A DNA stretch of 64,000 nucleotides from Astrothelium macrocarpum. Lineage: Eukaryota > Ascomycota > Dothideomycetes > Trypetheliales > Trypetheliaceae. Below are positions 23,218 through 34,900 of this stretch, in pieces. The notes beneath the pieces are model-generated. The model did no database searches. It saw nothing but the letters and a program-made list of their open reading frames with translations, and was not told the origin of the DNA. The stretch spans positions 434,501-498,500 of the forward strand of contig JAGEMR010000008.1 in the NCBI GenBank assembly GCA_021030915.1, given 5' to 3'. A program made the translations under genes and the position numbers. How positions within the stretch are numbered: the first letter of the stretch is position 1; every line of letters begins with the position of its first letter.

Positions 23218-24595
23218 ATGGCTCTTACCCAAAGGCAGCCTGATATTACCTATCAACCCGATTTCGAGAAATATCAATATCGTATCGAGCGTCTGAAACC
23301 GCAGCGTCCGCAGGCTCCTTCGCTACCCGCAGGATTCCCTTCACAATTAAGTGGTGATCTCGTGTGGGAAGGGAAAGATTTCGCAGGTGAGAAGGACTGG
23401 ACTCTGTCGCTAACTCCGCCTCAACTGGAGGAAATTCGCCGCGCAGTGGAACATTTCAAAAGTATGTGAGAGTCTAGACCGGTTTCAAGATTCCTGCTTG
23501 GCGGTAAACGGATTTAATTGAGACCTGACTCATGCAAATAGATTTGAATAAGCCTATCTGCAATGTCAACCAAGACACGTTTCCGCTTCCGAACCTTGGA
23601 CCAGTGCTCCGTCAAGAGGCAAAGGCATTGCAATCAGGCCGCGGCTTTTTTGTTCTGCGAGGTCTTGAAGTGGACAGATATTCCAGGGAAGAGAATATCA
23701 TAATTTACACCGGGGTTTCTTCCTATATTGGAAGCATTCGTGGGCGTCAGGATAGCAAGATCGTAGATGGCGTCAAGCAGTCGTCTATGATGAACCATAT
23801 CAAAGACCTCACCCGGACATCTGTGGCGCAAGATATCGGTGCGCCGGCATATACAACCGACCATCAAGTCTTCCACACTGATACTGGAGATATCGTTTCC
23901 TTGTACTGCTTAAATACAGCAGCTCGGGGTGGTGAGAGTAAATTGGCGAGTAGCTGGAGAGTTTACAACGAGCTTGCAAAAACAAGGCCGGACCTGATCA
24001 AGGTTTTGGCAGACGACTGGATATTCGATGGGTAAGTGTTGAAAAAGGCCTGCAAATTTTGTCGTTGACGATATTAGCTTCGGTAATCCGGAGAGACCTT
24101 ACAGCGTGAGACCTCTCCTGTTTCATCAACCGGCGGATGGGGACGTGCCAGAACGGGTTGTAATCCAGTACGCTCGTCGTGGATTCACAGGATACCTTAG
24201 CGCCCCGAGAAGTGCCCATATTCCTCCCATCAGCGAAAGTCAAGCCGAAGCCTTGGACGCAATTCACTTTCTAGCAGAGAAATATCGTGTAACGCTCGAT
24301 TTCCAAAAAGGAGACATCCAGTACATCAATAATTTGAGCATCTTCCATGCCAGAGACGGTTTTGTAGATGCGCCGGGAAAGGAGTAAGTTTGGTTAAATG
24401 CAAGATTTGTGTCTCGTTTGTTAATTTGGACTTAGACGACATATGCTCCGACTCTGGTTAAGAGATCCTGAGCTCGCATGGGATACGCCAAAGGCATTAC
24501 AGCCACGCTGGGACGAGCTATACAAAGACATCACAGAAGAGGAACAGGTCTTTCATCTTGAGCCTAAAATTCATTCCAAGAGTCTTCGCAGATAG
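23218..24595 (+). CDS. TauD/TfdA-type Fe(II)/2-oxoglutarate dioxygenase
   Basis: Exons 23218..23461, 23542..24031, 24078..24383 and 24436..24595 give about 399 aa. Introns are 80, 46 and 52 nt with GTATGT, GTAAGT and GTAAGT donors, and all phases are kept. The iron site is visible as H-T-D (H193, D195, in VFHTDTGDIV). The distal His is at about 349 in the ERHMLRLWLRD segment, whose Arg would bind 2-oxoglutarate. RGFFVLRGL and NNLSIFHARDGF are further family landmarks. The fungal branch of this family hydroxylates or desaturates small molecules, and some members act on taurine or sulfonates. The substrate cannot be told. It neighbours the C6 regulator and MFS gene. Confidence 0.88.
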
Positions 24596-25845
24596 AAGGT
24601 GGTGTCTGAAGTTTGAGAAAGATTTTCATTCATCCGCTGGTTCGTGCTTGATGTTGAATTAATCACGTCTGTCAACTTCTTAATGGCGCCAACATTCGAC
24701 TTCTAAGCATTTTAAAGAGTAAAATCGCGTCTTTGATGGTAGAAAGTCCCACAGAACTTCGGAGTACCCCGGCCGCAACAAGGCCTCCAGCAAAGGCGTA
24801 TTCTTTCTGGAGCAATAAATCGGATCCGAATAAAAATGTTGACTACACTTTCATGAGTCATCATACGTAACAAGCTGTTTCCATCGCCACTTTCGGAGCT
24901 CATCGTTCTCTGAGATTGGCTTTTGAGCAAAAAATGCCCTGTAAAATCCAGAGTGTCTGTGATCATGCTCACCGCGCAGAGCGGGATTTTGCAACCATGG
25001 CCAAGTCAAGGCTCAGGGTTCCTCCAGATTACATCGACTCGGAGGAAATCTTTTCACATGTACAAATATTGCGGTACTGCGGGCATCCGAGCCATGGTTG
25101 CGATCGTGGAAGGGGCATATTGTTGTTGTATACCGCACCATTTGCTTTTTCTACCCAAACATATAGGCTGTGCTCTCAAGTGGATCAAGCTGCGCCACGC
25201 CGATACGTATCGGTGGAATGTGATACATAGGAAGAGATTGCTGGCTGCATTGACCTAAACTCAGAGCCTTGGAAGAATCGAAAGATTTCTTCCCTACGCG
25301 GTCCTTTTGGACGTTGCATCTCCACAGCTGGAAAAGTTATAATTTGTACCACTTACGTACCTGCTATCCGTATCCAAAAGTCTTGACTGATCTGTAATTT
25401 CGCTTCGTGTCCCGGATCGCCAAAACTCATCAAGAAAAACGAATTTGTGACAGTGCAGTGACATTACCACCTTTAGCCATTCACAAATCTCTGAAACATT
25501 TCGGCTGAACTTGGCCAATAAAAGGGTCGCCTTCGAACATTGTTGCTCTGCGCTAAAATGAATAGGATCCACATGGTGAAAACTTCAGGGCTCACTGTGC
25601 TGATCAGAGTCTGCGTCTCACGACGTCGGCCGCATTGAGTATCACACGACTTCAGGCTCTCTCACAGAACTTTAATTCCAAGATAAGGGCTTCTTCTACC
25701 TTAACAAACTTTGGCCAAGAACACCCTCGCCTGGAAACTTCAGGTGCGGATGCGCAGATAATAGGAACATCACCGAATCCCATCACGAAAAGCGAGCGAC
25801 ACGAGCACTGATCAGGGAACATACCACGAACAGTCATAAGAAAAA
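24596..25845. other. Intergenic, 1.25 kb
   Basis: A minus-strand open frame at 25294..25572 looks somewhat protein-like and ends next to a good GTACGT donor sequence, but it lacks an ATG and a recognisable family. I did not call it. Nothing else was seen. Confidence 0.35.
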
Positions 25846-26364
25846 ATGAGTAGGAAACGAAAAAACAAGGCTCCAAAGGCTCGGAACGGGCTCGATCCAG
25901 TTTCAACTTATTTGAATACAAAATCGCCAGCGGAATACCCACCAATACACTTGATTTCCCTTCCACCAGAGATACGCCAGCGCATCCTTCTTGGCAGCAT
26001 AGACGACAAGTCACTGGAATCCAAGAAAGCTATCGTGGAGTATGCTGTCAAGCTTTCCAGAACCAACAGTGTGTTTCGAAGCGATATGGTCTGGGTGCGG
26101 AAACAGTGGCTGCTCATCTGGAAGCAGTTGCAAGAGCGTCATCGACGGGAAAACGATGCCGTACACAAGCGAACCAGCGAATCAGTCACAGGCATCCCGC
26201 AGCAGTATATACCATCGATATTCGAGTTAACGACCTTGAGACCTTGTTTAAATTGCCGTAAGAATCGGAAGGCTCGCATACTAGCCGGAATTGAGCCCCT
26301 CTGCGAAAAATGCAAGTTGAGAGGCATACTCAGGCGCCGTGCCGCTAGGATAGGAGCTTATTGA
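25846..26364 (+). CDS. Small F-box-like protein with a C-terminal Cys cluster
   Basis: An intronless frame of 172 aa with ATG at 25846, preceded by GAAAAA. A basic N-terminus (MSRKRKNKAPK) leads to IHLISLPPEIRQRILLGSID (about 34-53), which matches the first helix of fungal F-box-like proteins. The C-terminus has two C-x2-C pairs (CLNC and CEKC, about 20 residues apart) and a basic end, so a small zinc-binding unit is possible. F-box proteins link Skp1/cullin ligases to substrates, but the motif here is short and the role is inferred. No close family was recognised. Confidence 0.5.
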   Translation: MSRKRKNKAPKARNGLDPVSTYLNTKSPAEYPPIHLISLPPEIRQRILLGSIDDKSLESKKAIVEYAVKLSRTNSVFRSDMVWVRKQWLLIWKQLQERHRRENDAVHKRTSESVTGIPQQYIPSIFELTTLRPCLNCRKNRKARILAGIEPLCEKCKLRGILRRRAARIGAY

Positions 26365-28567
26365 TGGGGGAAGGAGAAGCTAGAAACCGCTGCGTTAGCT
26401 AATAGTTACGCGTTGGCAGCTCGGATCGAGGTTTGGGGATGGAAAGGATATTGTGGCGCGGCCGAAAAGGGGTGGATGGACAAAGTAATGACAAGTCTTG
26501 TGAACTTCTTCTCCAAATTCAACTTAGTCCGCTTAGCAAGCCTATATAGTTTCACACCACCCCTTTTTTCTTCTGCTGATTGACGCGTGACTTGTCCTTG
26601 ATCTTGTTTTGTGATTATCTGGAGTAACCTAGGGTTATTACATTGTTGCTACAGACCGACCATTCTTGCACGGTCTGTCCGTGCTGTTCCCTCCTACCGT
26701 GTCATCTTTTCCCCTCTCTTTTTTGTTCTTCTCAACCCTTTCCTTGGATAAGTCTTAGAGACGCAGATACTCCAGAAAGAACAGCTAGCTATTCTGCAAG
26801 TAACAAACGTAGGGTTCCAATGGCCCCAGTACATCGTTGTGTGGATACTTTCGTTGTCTCGTCATGCTCGTTTTGTCCATTTCATGATGAAAGAACCCAA
26901 TCGATAGGGACAAATCTCAGCGACAACATGTCTGCGTCATACTGAATTACAGACGTATATTTCATGGACGTCATATCGGACATGACTATTTTCCCATAAG
27001 TCCTCAAGACAAAACGACTGTTATTTTCTGAATCACTGAACGCATTGATTTCTAACTAGCATCACGATGCAGTATCCTCTATTGCTTGCTGCTTCATCTT
27101 TGGCCGGCGTGATTGCTATCTTGGCAGTACAAACAATGAGTCCGAGTCTTGGTCGACTCTCTCTCCCAATGTTACAAGGTCCATATCAACCAGTGCGACG
27201 GTTGGTCTGAATATCTTGACCGAGCGTAGCATCCCTGCGGAGCCCCATTTAGTGACCTCCAAGCCGGTGATCTTTACTAGCACTTACTGGGACGCAACTG
27301 CAGCTCCTAAAGCAGCAACATCTGTACCTCCGTAACCATCCCATGGCTTCTAATCCGCCGTGGATAAGCCAAAGCCTCGTCCATTCTCAAAAAGACACGA
27401 CACTTTCTTTAAGCAAATTCACACGGCCACTTCTGCCAGGACTGCGGCTTCTTTCATTGGTACCCAGCCACCGCCTGCAGGCGAGAACAAGCCAAAATCT
27501 TGTCCAGCTGTGATTGGTCATATACTGATCATGATAAAGTCCATGGCATTACTTCTGCCACATTGGTGACGTCCACTGTTATGACTAAATCTACGCCCAG
27601 GTTGGAAAAGCCTTCAGATGATTCAATAGCGGTCATTCCGATTGCTCCGGCACGCTGGTTTTACAATTTATGTCTCGTCAAATGAAACATCTCCTTAGCT
27701 TCTATAGAACTTACTCTTGTTCTGTATACATTTTCCGATACCTGTCAGGTTCATGAACGATTTGAAGTCTCATGTAAAATACAATTCCCTCAAACTGGAA
27801 CTATTTCTGTTGCTGTGCACATCATCTGACACTGCTTCATTTCAATTCGCACTCTGGGAAAGTATTGATGTCACATAATGAATTGCTGCTGGTGTCTCTG
27901 TAGTATCTGATCTCGGGGACTGGCTCTCTGTGGAGTCTAGGTCACTGATAGTCAATCTAAGGATGATTAGCGAATGGCCTAGCTGGTGTCTTTCTCAGTG
28001 TCATCCTCTCTAGCTGCCTTGATAATCTAGTTTGGTACTAATAGTTGCAACGTCTATCACAACCATCCATTTCGAGCGTCCAAGTAGGCAAGTACAATCG
28101 AGCCAAATAGACCGCCAAGAAGCAAGCGGGACATCATTGTGATTTTCAGGGTCGCTCAAAAATCATGCCTCGAGATAAATATCCATCCCCGCAGCCTGCG
28201 GTCGACCTTCCTGAACAGGTTTGAAGCTGCGGCGCCCCACCGCGATAATTTTGGTGAACTTTCACATTTTTTTCGACTCATTACATCTGAACTTTGATAA
28301 CGGTTATCCCGGCTTCTTCGAACAAGGTCTACGATCATGACTACCGAAGATAGCTAATTGGACATGGAAGAGCAACCTTTAGGTATAAAAGCATTTTGAA
28401 CTGAAGATTAGAAATTTGTAGCGTGGGAACATCTCAAAACTAGTTTGGAATCTCTGCACTTTGCCTTTCTATAGTTTGCGAAGAGATTGAAGCAAGACAG
28501 TGCATGTACTTCTAACTATTCCATATTCCTCATACTATTGATTCTGCTTAATTTCATATCCACAGAG
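26365..28567. other. Gene-poor region, 2.2 kb
   Basis: The only candidate is an ATG at 27067 with a signal-peptide-like start (QYPLLLAASSLAGVIAILA) that closes after 47 codons. Thr/Pro/Lys-rich open stretches follow in other frames to about 27690, suggesting a decayed secreted protein gene or an unrecognised exon set. No repeats were seen. Confidence 0.35.
28384..28390 (+). promoter_or_regulatory. Probable TATA box of the isochorismatase-like gene
   Basis: TATAAAA lies about 180 bp upstream of the ATG at 28568. It is the clearest TATA element in the window, but the transcription start is not known. Confidence 0.35.
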
Positions 28568-29543
28568 ATGCGTCTTCTCACAATGCTGCAAGCCATACTG
28601 GCTTCCCTTTCGCTGGCCACAAGCCAACTCATTGACACATCGAACTCCATCACCGCCGTTGTCGGAGTAGACAGCCAAAATGCTACAGTCCTTGGTAACT
28701 ACTACAACTACTGGGTCTCGAATAACGAAACCATCTACGACCTCACTCGCTCCGACCGCCTTCCTGTCACCTCCCCAAAAACAATTCCCATGTCCGGCAG
28801 CCGCAAGTTTGCTACCATCGAGCCCAGCCGCTCAGCTCTCGTCATCATTGACATGCAAAACTTCTTCCTCCACCCAGCCCTCTCTCCCGCCGCCAGCGCT
28901 GGACGCGCTGCCGTCACCCCAACCGTAAACATGATTAATGGCTTCCGCGCCGCAGGCATGAAGATCCTCTGGACAAACTGGGGTCTCGACAACTTCGACC
29001 TGCTGACCATCCCGCCGAGCTTTCTTGAGGGGTTCTCCAGCGACGGCACTGCCGCGACGAGTTTCGGGTCCGACATGGGCATTGTACCAGGGACGAATAT
29101 CTCCGCGGGTCGGAAGCTGTGGCGTGGGAGCTGGAATGCGCAGCCTTGGGGTGCGCTGTATCCGCTGCAGGTCGAAGGCGTGGCGGCCGGAACGGATTTG
29201 TATTTCAATAAGAATCGACTGAGCGGGCTCTGGGGCGCGCAGACGCCATTGGGACTGTGGTTGCAGGAGAATGAGATTACGACGTTGTTCTTTGGAGGCG
29301 TGAATGCGGATCAATGTGTGTGGGGCACATTTTTGGATGCGTATTATAAAGGATTCGATGTGGTGTATGTGGACGATATTTCGGCGACGGTGAGTCCGGA
29401 ATATGCGACACAGATGGTGAGGTACAATGCTGATTGTAAGTCGTTCCACCTCCTCCTTTGACGTGATTTTGCTGACATACATTCCCCTTGAAGTGGATGG
29501 ATTTTTATCAAACTCTACCGCGATTTTGAATGCTATCAAATGA
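28568..29543 (+). CDS. Secreted isochorismatase-like cysteine hydrolase
   Basis: Exons 28568..29435 and 29494..29543 (58-nt intron, GTAAGT donor) give about 305 aa. The ATG at 28568 was chosen because it starts a signal peptide (MRLLTMLQAILASLSLATSQ). The catalytic triad of the family is visible: Asp in VIIDMQNFF (about 95), Lys in YFNKNRLSG (about 215) and Cys in GGVNADQCVWGT (about 250). The fold hydrolyses isochorismate, nicotinamide or related amides and ethers. The substrate here is unknown. Several potential N-glycosylation sites (N-x-S/T) agree with secretion. An alternative is a vacuolar or cell-wall enzyme. Secretion makes a role outside the cell, for example on host or competitor metabolites, an open possibility. 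Confidence 0.85.
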
Positions 29544-30109
29544 AAAGCACCCGGAAATTGATTTGGGCTACATTTCCGTACTATTATCCTGCTAGAACTG
29601 AGACCAGTCGAAGGATGCTTGTCTTCTCTTTGAACTGCGTATTGCAACAGCCAAGTTGAAAAAGGCTTCGTAAGTGGATTTTTTCTAGTAGTAGATTCTC
29701 ATGCCCACCTGAATTGCCCTGCTATGCATCTACGTGCCGTCGTAGGGACAATTTGTCGTGTAGTAGAAGCCTAACTTCCACATTGATAAAAGACGCCTGA
29801 ACAGAAGGCCTTCCGAAAATAAGACCCTAACCTTAGCTTAAAGTCAGGATAGTACAAGCAGGACCAGGCAATTTTGGCTGGCAGATGTAAGGAAGGGATG
29901 TTGGGTCAATCGTCATGGGAAATTGAGAATCCCATCATATCAATTCAGGGGGGCTCGGCAATGACGTATGAGGCTGCAGGCCAGTTGCAACAAGTTGGTC
30001 TGTAAACAAGCTCTCACGCGACTGTCCTTGGCAACATTTCTGGATCACATATGCGAATCTTTGCAGCAATACGTTTCCTTGCAATGCATAAACCATAGCT
30101 CCCTGTGCT
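29544..30109. other. Intergenic, 566 bp
   Basis: It lies between the isochorismatase-like gene and the uniporter, both on the plus strand. It should contain a terminator and a promoter. Nothing specific was recognised. Confidence 0.4.
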
Positions 30110-31735
30110 ATGGAACGGCGCTTCTTGACAAGCATCATTCGGCTTTCGCATACTCCCATTCCGTCTCTGCAAACAAGCAAATCCAGCTTATTCTTTGGCA
30201 CGAGACAGGAAGGAAAACCATGGTGCCGTTACATACAGTCATCTACACGTCGAGCGGTTCAGCTCAAAGATCCTGCACCCAAGCACGAAAGCGGTAGCAT
30301 TAGCTCCTACTCGCAGCCAGCCTCGGAGCTTAACCACGATGTTGGAAAAGAAGAGGTCGAGCATTATGACCGTGTGGTCGCTGAGAGCAAGGACAAACAA
30401 ATTCGAACTCCTTGGCATCGAGATGGGAGCGACGAGCCGCCTGTAAAGCGCCAACGAAGCGCTGGTGCTATGACAAAAGGTAACTTGGGACAAAACTCTG
30501 TCTACCTGGATGATAAATAATTGTGTACCATAGGAAAGCTTCTGACCACTCCATCTCGCATGCTCAAACTCATCCTACCCCTCACTACCTCCGATCACAA
30601 CACCGACCGCAAGTCTGTCGAACCTCTCGCCCTCCTCGTTCACCCGCAGCAACCACTTTCCTACCTTGAGCGATTGATTCAGTCGGAGCTTCCGAGCATA
30701 CGCACCAAAGACAAACAAGGCAATGAAACCGAGAAGATCCCCAATGTCCATTTCCGCGCCGAAGACAGTACGAAAGATAGCCTCGAACCCAGAAAGCCTG
30801 AAGACCTTGAGCCAGCAAATCAGGACCCACGCAAACACAAAGATGAAGACGACTTGGTAAACCCAGACGAAACAAGAATTGGCGACGAAGTTGCGAAAAC
30901 CGGCATTCTGAACCCCAAATCTCCCAGACAAGCCAAAGACCTCCACAGTGGACAAATGGAGCATCTCTCCACCCCAACGGAAGACCCCTCCGCCTCACGC
31001 CGCCACTTCGTCCGCTGGTCCAGCAGCACCGAAGTCGGCGACTTCATCCGCGACGCAGCTCGAGGCAAAGAGTTTGCCGTCGCGATCGAGGGTGCGCCAC
31101 GCGAGATACTGGTCGGAGTGCCGAGTTTCCTCGACCGGACGTACTATCTGCGGACGCGGCTGCGGAAGAAGAGCCGAGAGATCGCGTCCATGGCGATGAT
31201 CAAGCAGGAATGCGACAGGATGGCACAACGCGGGGCGCAGCAGATGGCGTTTGGCGGGTTAGGCATTCTCGCGACTTGGTGGGGGATCGTGTATCTCCTG
31301 ACCTTCCAGACGAGTTTGGGCTGGGATGTGATGGAGCCCGTGACGTATTTGGTGTCGTTGTCGACGATTATGGGGGGTTATATTTGGTTCTTGTATCATA
31401 ATCGGGAGGTGTCGTATCGGTCGGCGATGAATTTTACGATTTCGAGACGGCAGCAGAAATTGTATGAGGCGAAGGGGTTTGATCTGGATAGATGGACGAC
31501 GGCAGTGGAGGAGGGGAACGCACTGAGGAGGGAGATCAAGCAGGTTGCAGGAGAGTACGACGTGGATTGGGATGAAAGTATGGATGAAGATGTCGGTATT
31601 GCTGGTGGAAAAGAGACCGGAGATGGGCAAAAACCAAAGGGAGAAATGGTGAAAGAAGCGCTACGAGAAGGCCGTAGAAAGGAAAGAAAGGAGAAGGGCA
31701 AGCAAAAGGATAAAGATGATGACGAAGATGAGTAA
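30110..31735 (+). CDS. mcu: Mitochondrial calcium uniporter pore subunit (MCU family)
   Basis: Exons 30110..30479 and 30534..31735 (54-nt intron, GTAACT donor, phase 1 kept) give about 523 aa. The N-terminus is basic and hydroxylated (MERRFLTSIIRLSHT...), as in a mitochondrial presequence. Then come a long charged region, a coiled coil, two transmembrane helices (ILATWWGIVYLLTFQ and TYLVSLSTIMGGYIWFLY), and between them the selectivity-filter motif W-D-V-M-E-P (about 387-392), which defines the pore. The C-terminus is Lys/Asp-rich. The protein sits in the inner membrane and conducts Ca2+ into the matrix. The D-x-x-E motif is intact, so the channel should be active. Confidence 0.93.
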
Positions 31736-31976
31736 AGCCAAGCATCAGAATGAAGCGATTTTCAGTTCAAGCATTGTGAGGGGTTTTTTGGTGAATACAT
31801 GGTCATAGGCTTCTGGAGCATTTAGCAAAGCGATTGCTTAATCCGAAAATTTCGAAGTGATAGATTGTGTAAAATTCGCACTTTAGCTTTTTCATAACTC
31901 GCTGGACATTTTTCTTACGCCATATCCACCGATTGCTCTTCATGAATTCATTTCTCGTCATGCCTAGAATCTGCGG

Positions 31977-34900
31977 TCAACAACAGGATAAGAACGCCTT
32001 CTTTCTCCAGTCAAGTCCACTTCGGATAGGAACGTTATAGCGCTTGTCAGCGTCAACAAAGCTACCTCTGAGCATTTTGCATTGATCCATCCCAGATTTG
32101 AGCTCTTTGGACTGCGCATCGACCGTCGTATCCCAATCTCTCCAGTCATCACTGGAAGCAATAGACCAAGTTAGGAGCGAGGGTGCATGGCGCATAATCG
32201 TTTCATTACCTCCCTGCCCATCGCATGAGATTTCCGCATCCAGCATTAACGCCAGTACGTCTTCGTCCTTCCTCCTGTTAAGGATCTTCAGTTTGGGATG
32301 GCGATATGGAGTGCTATATGGGAAAAAGATAGGATCTCGCAAAGTTTCAAAAGACCTCACAGCTGATGTGTCAGTATAGCTTCCCTGAGGAAGTCTCAGG
32401 CGTATCATTTTCGTGTTACAGGACAAAGGTGGCAAGGCAACGTAGAGATATTCACAAGTCCACCATGTTAAAATCAGGGGACTCTCCATGATACCAGAGC
32501 TCTCGTAAGTGATAGTTTGGAAAGGGTGTGTTCTTTGGAGGAGATAGCCTTCGCCCTCGCTCACAGAGAAACGGAATGAAGATATGGAGACTGTCTGCTG
32601 GACGCTGTCCTCGGATTTTGTGGCCGTGTAAAGTAAATAGAAAAAATTCTGTGCTGTGTCAGAGAAGGAAAATTCCTTGCGGACCGTTACACTACGAGAA
32701 AGCTTCGCGTCAGCTGGCTCAGGCAATATTGCAGACTTCGTGCGACCAGAGGCGAGATCTGTGATGCATATTTCCTGCGCAGCATAACTCCAAAGTGCGA
32801 TAGGCTCAGTGGGATGGAATGTGCAGACAACTTCAGTTTTCTCATTACGATCTTTCCAGTGAACGTAGAGAGGAAGGCCTTCGTCACGCAGAAAAACCAT
32901 ACAGTGATGCACATCTTGGTCCAGTTCAGGATCCGAGCTGCAATCACTTGCAGAATCATCGCCTGCATCAGAACCTTGATCGCTTGATGATGTCATCGAC
33001 CCAAAGCCAGAGTCCGACCTTGTAAAGTCATCATCAGCAGTCGAATCTTGAGATATGCAATGATAGGCGGCGACGTGTAAGCCTCCACGTCTATCTGCAT
33101 CTGGGCCAGTTGTAAACTCAGATCTGATGCGCCAGTTTCCCTTTTCAGAAGATGAAGTGGCCCTCGCAGAAACCGTTGGAGCAAACTCAGTTGGTGTAGT
33201 TCCACCAAACTGTAGGTCGTCAATACGTAGGTTTTGGGAGCTAAGTATCGAGCAGGGAGCTCCCCAGGCGGACGTTTGACTCAGAAACTTGCTCCCACGA
33301 GTAAATTCTACAGGCACAGGCTCTTTGGGTCGAGAGCCAATAGAAGGCGTTACGCCATCCGAACCGATCTTCAAATGAAGCCACTGTGGGATTATGCCAG
33401 TCTCAGTTGTCTGAATACCGAAAAGTACCACCATCAACGCGTCTGAGTCGGCGCCGCTCATTCGCAGATCTTTAATTGATAGCTGGTCAAAACCCCGTGT
33501 CATTTCATTCACACGAGAGAGGGCATAAAGGTTTGCTCGTTTGGACATCCATACATTCCGACCAGACATGATCTCGTTCCATTTTGCGTCCATCACACAC
33601 TGATCCAATGCTGAAGGATAGGAATTGAGCACTGTGTGCCATTCCTTTACAAGGTTATGGAACGCCTGGACTATCTGTAACCCATCGGAAGTGTACTCAT
33701 CAAGCCACATAGGAAGAGGATTAGCATAGTTTATCCGGTCTTCATATTCTCGGATTGTGGGGCCAGTGGCTTCAGGGTTGAAACGACCAGAGTCTGTCAA
33801 CTGGTAACGAGCAAATAGATGTGGTGCCACCTTGCTTTGAACAGAGATGCAAGACCAGAAAGCAGGACTCTTGACAAATTTAACAACATCATCAAAGAGA
33901 CTTGGGGATTGCTCCGCATTGCTAAGATACAAATGCCAGAACGTTGCGGCATGTTTTAAAAAGGCATGCTCTGGTGAATCCAATAGAGCCGAAATGTCCT
34001 GCTTCTGACGATACCTTTCGTAATTGAGATAGGTTAGACTTGCCCGACCAAGTTCTAGGTTTCTTGCTGCTGAAGAGATAAAGTACTGGTGCAAGTCATC
34101 TGGAATATTTAAAGCAGCAGGATCTTGCTGGAAGAAGTCTTGGATGGATTTGTGTGCAATCTTGAGCATTGGGTCAGCTTCGCTGCCCTTTGCAGATCGA
34201 TCAAATACGATCAGATTGGAGCAAAGCTCTTCAATGAGTTCCAGTTTCGGCACACGTCTTGGAGAAAATTCATCGGATACACCTGATGCCGCTGCCAATG
34301 CATGTGCAATTTCGTTCAAGCGTAGTGGTTGTGCCGCACCAACGATCATGGTGAATATCTTCCGCGCCAGTTGCTGGTGCCGTTCTGGTCGTCTTCCAAG
34401 CTGGGCCAAACTCCGCACATAGCAGCCAGTCAAGCCTTTGGGGAATTTGTTGAGTTCTTCGTCAATCTCTTCTTCGCATGTGAGACCTTCTCCCTCCATG
34501 ATTCGTAGCATCAACGTGATCCACAGGAAATTTCCCTCAGAAGCCCCTGTCCAGTACTTCACACAGCCTTTACAGCAGTGATCAAGCCTACTTTCCATCT
34601 GAGCTCGTACATATATTTCGACATCGCCTAAAAGGCAATCCATAGGCGCATCGAGTGCTTTGACGTTGTGTTTCTGCATCATGGCACGGATATCGCGGTC
34701 TGGCCTGCTACTAAAGAACCATTTGACGATGCCGTAGGTCTTAGCCTCAAGTAACCGGCAAAAGCAATCCAGCAGCTGCTGCCGGTCTTGACTTTCATCC
34801 AGACCATCCACCAGAATGTGTACACGGCCTATTTGCTTGATTAAAGCCTCCACGACTTCAACTGCAGTTCGAGACTCATTTAACTTGAAGCAGTGATGCT

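Noticed and set aside
25294..25572. 93-codon minus-strand frame with a nearby good donor
   Set aside because: No ATG, and joining across the donor returns the same frame with an early stop. Left as possible but not supported.
28832..29647. 271-codon minus-strand open frame antisense to the isochorismatase-like gene
   Set aside because: A shadow of a real gene with clear catalytic residues on the other strand.
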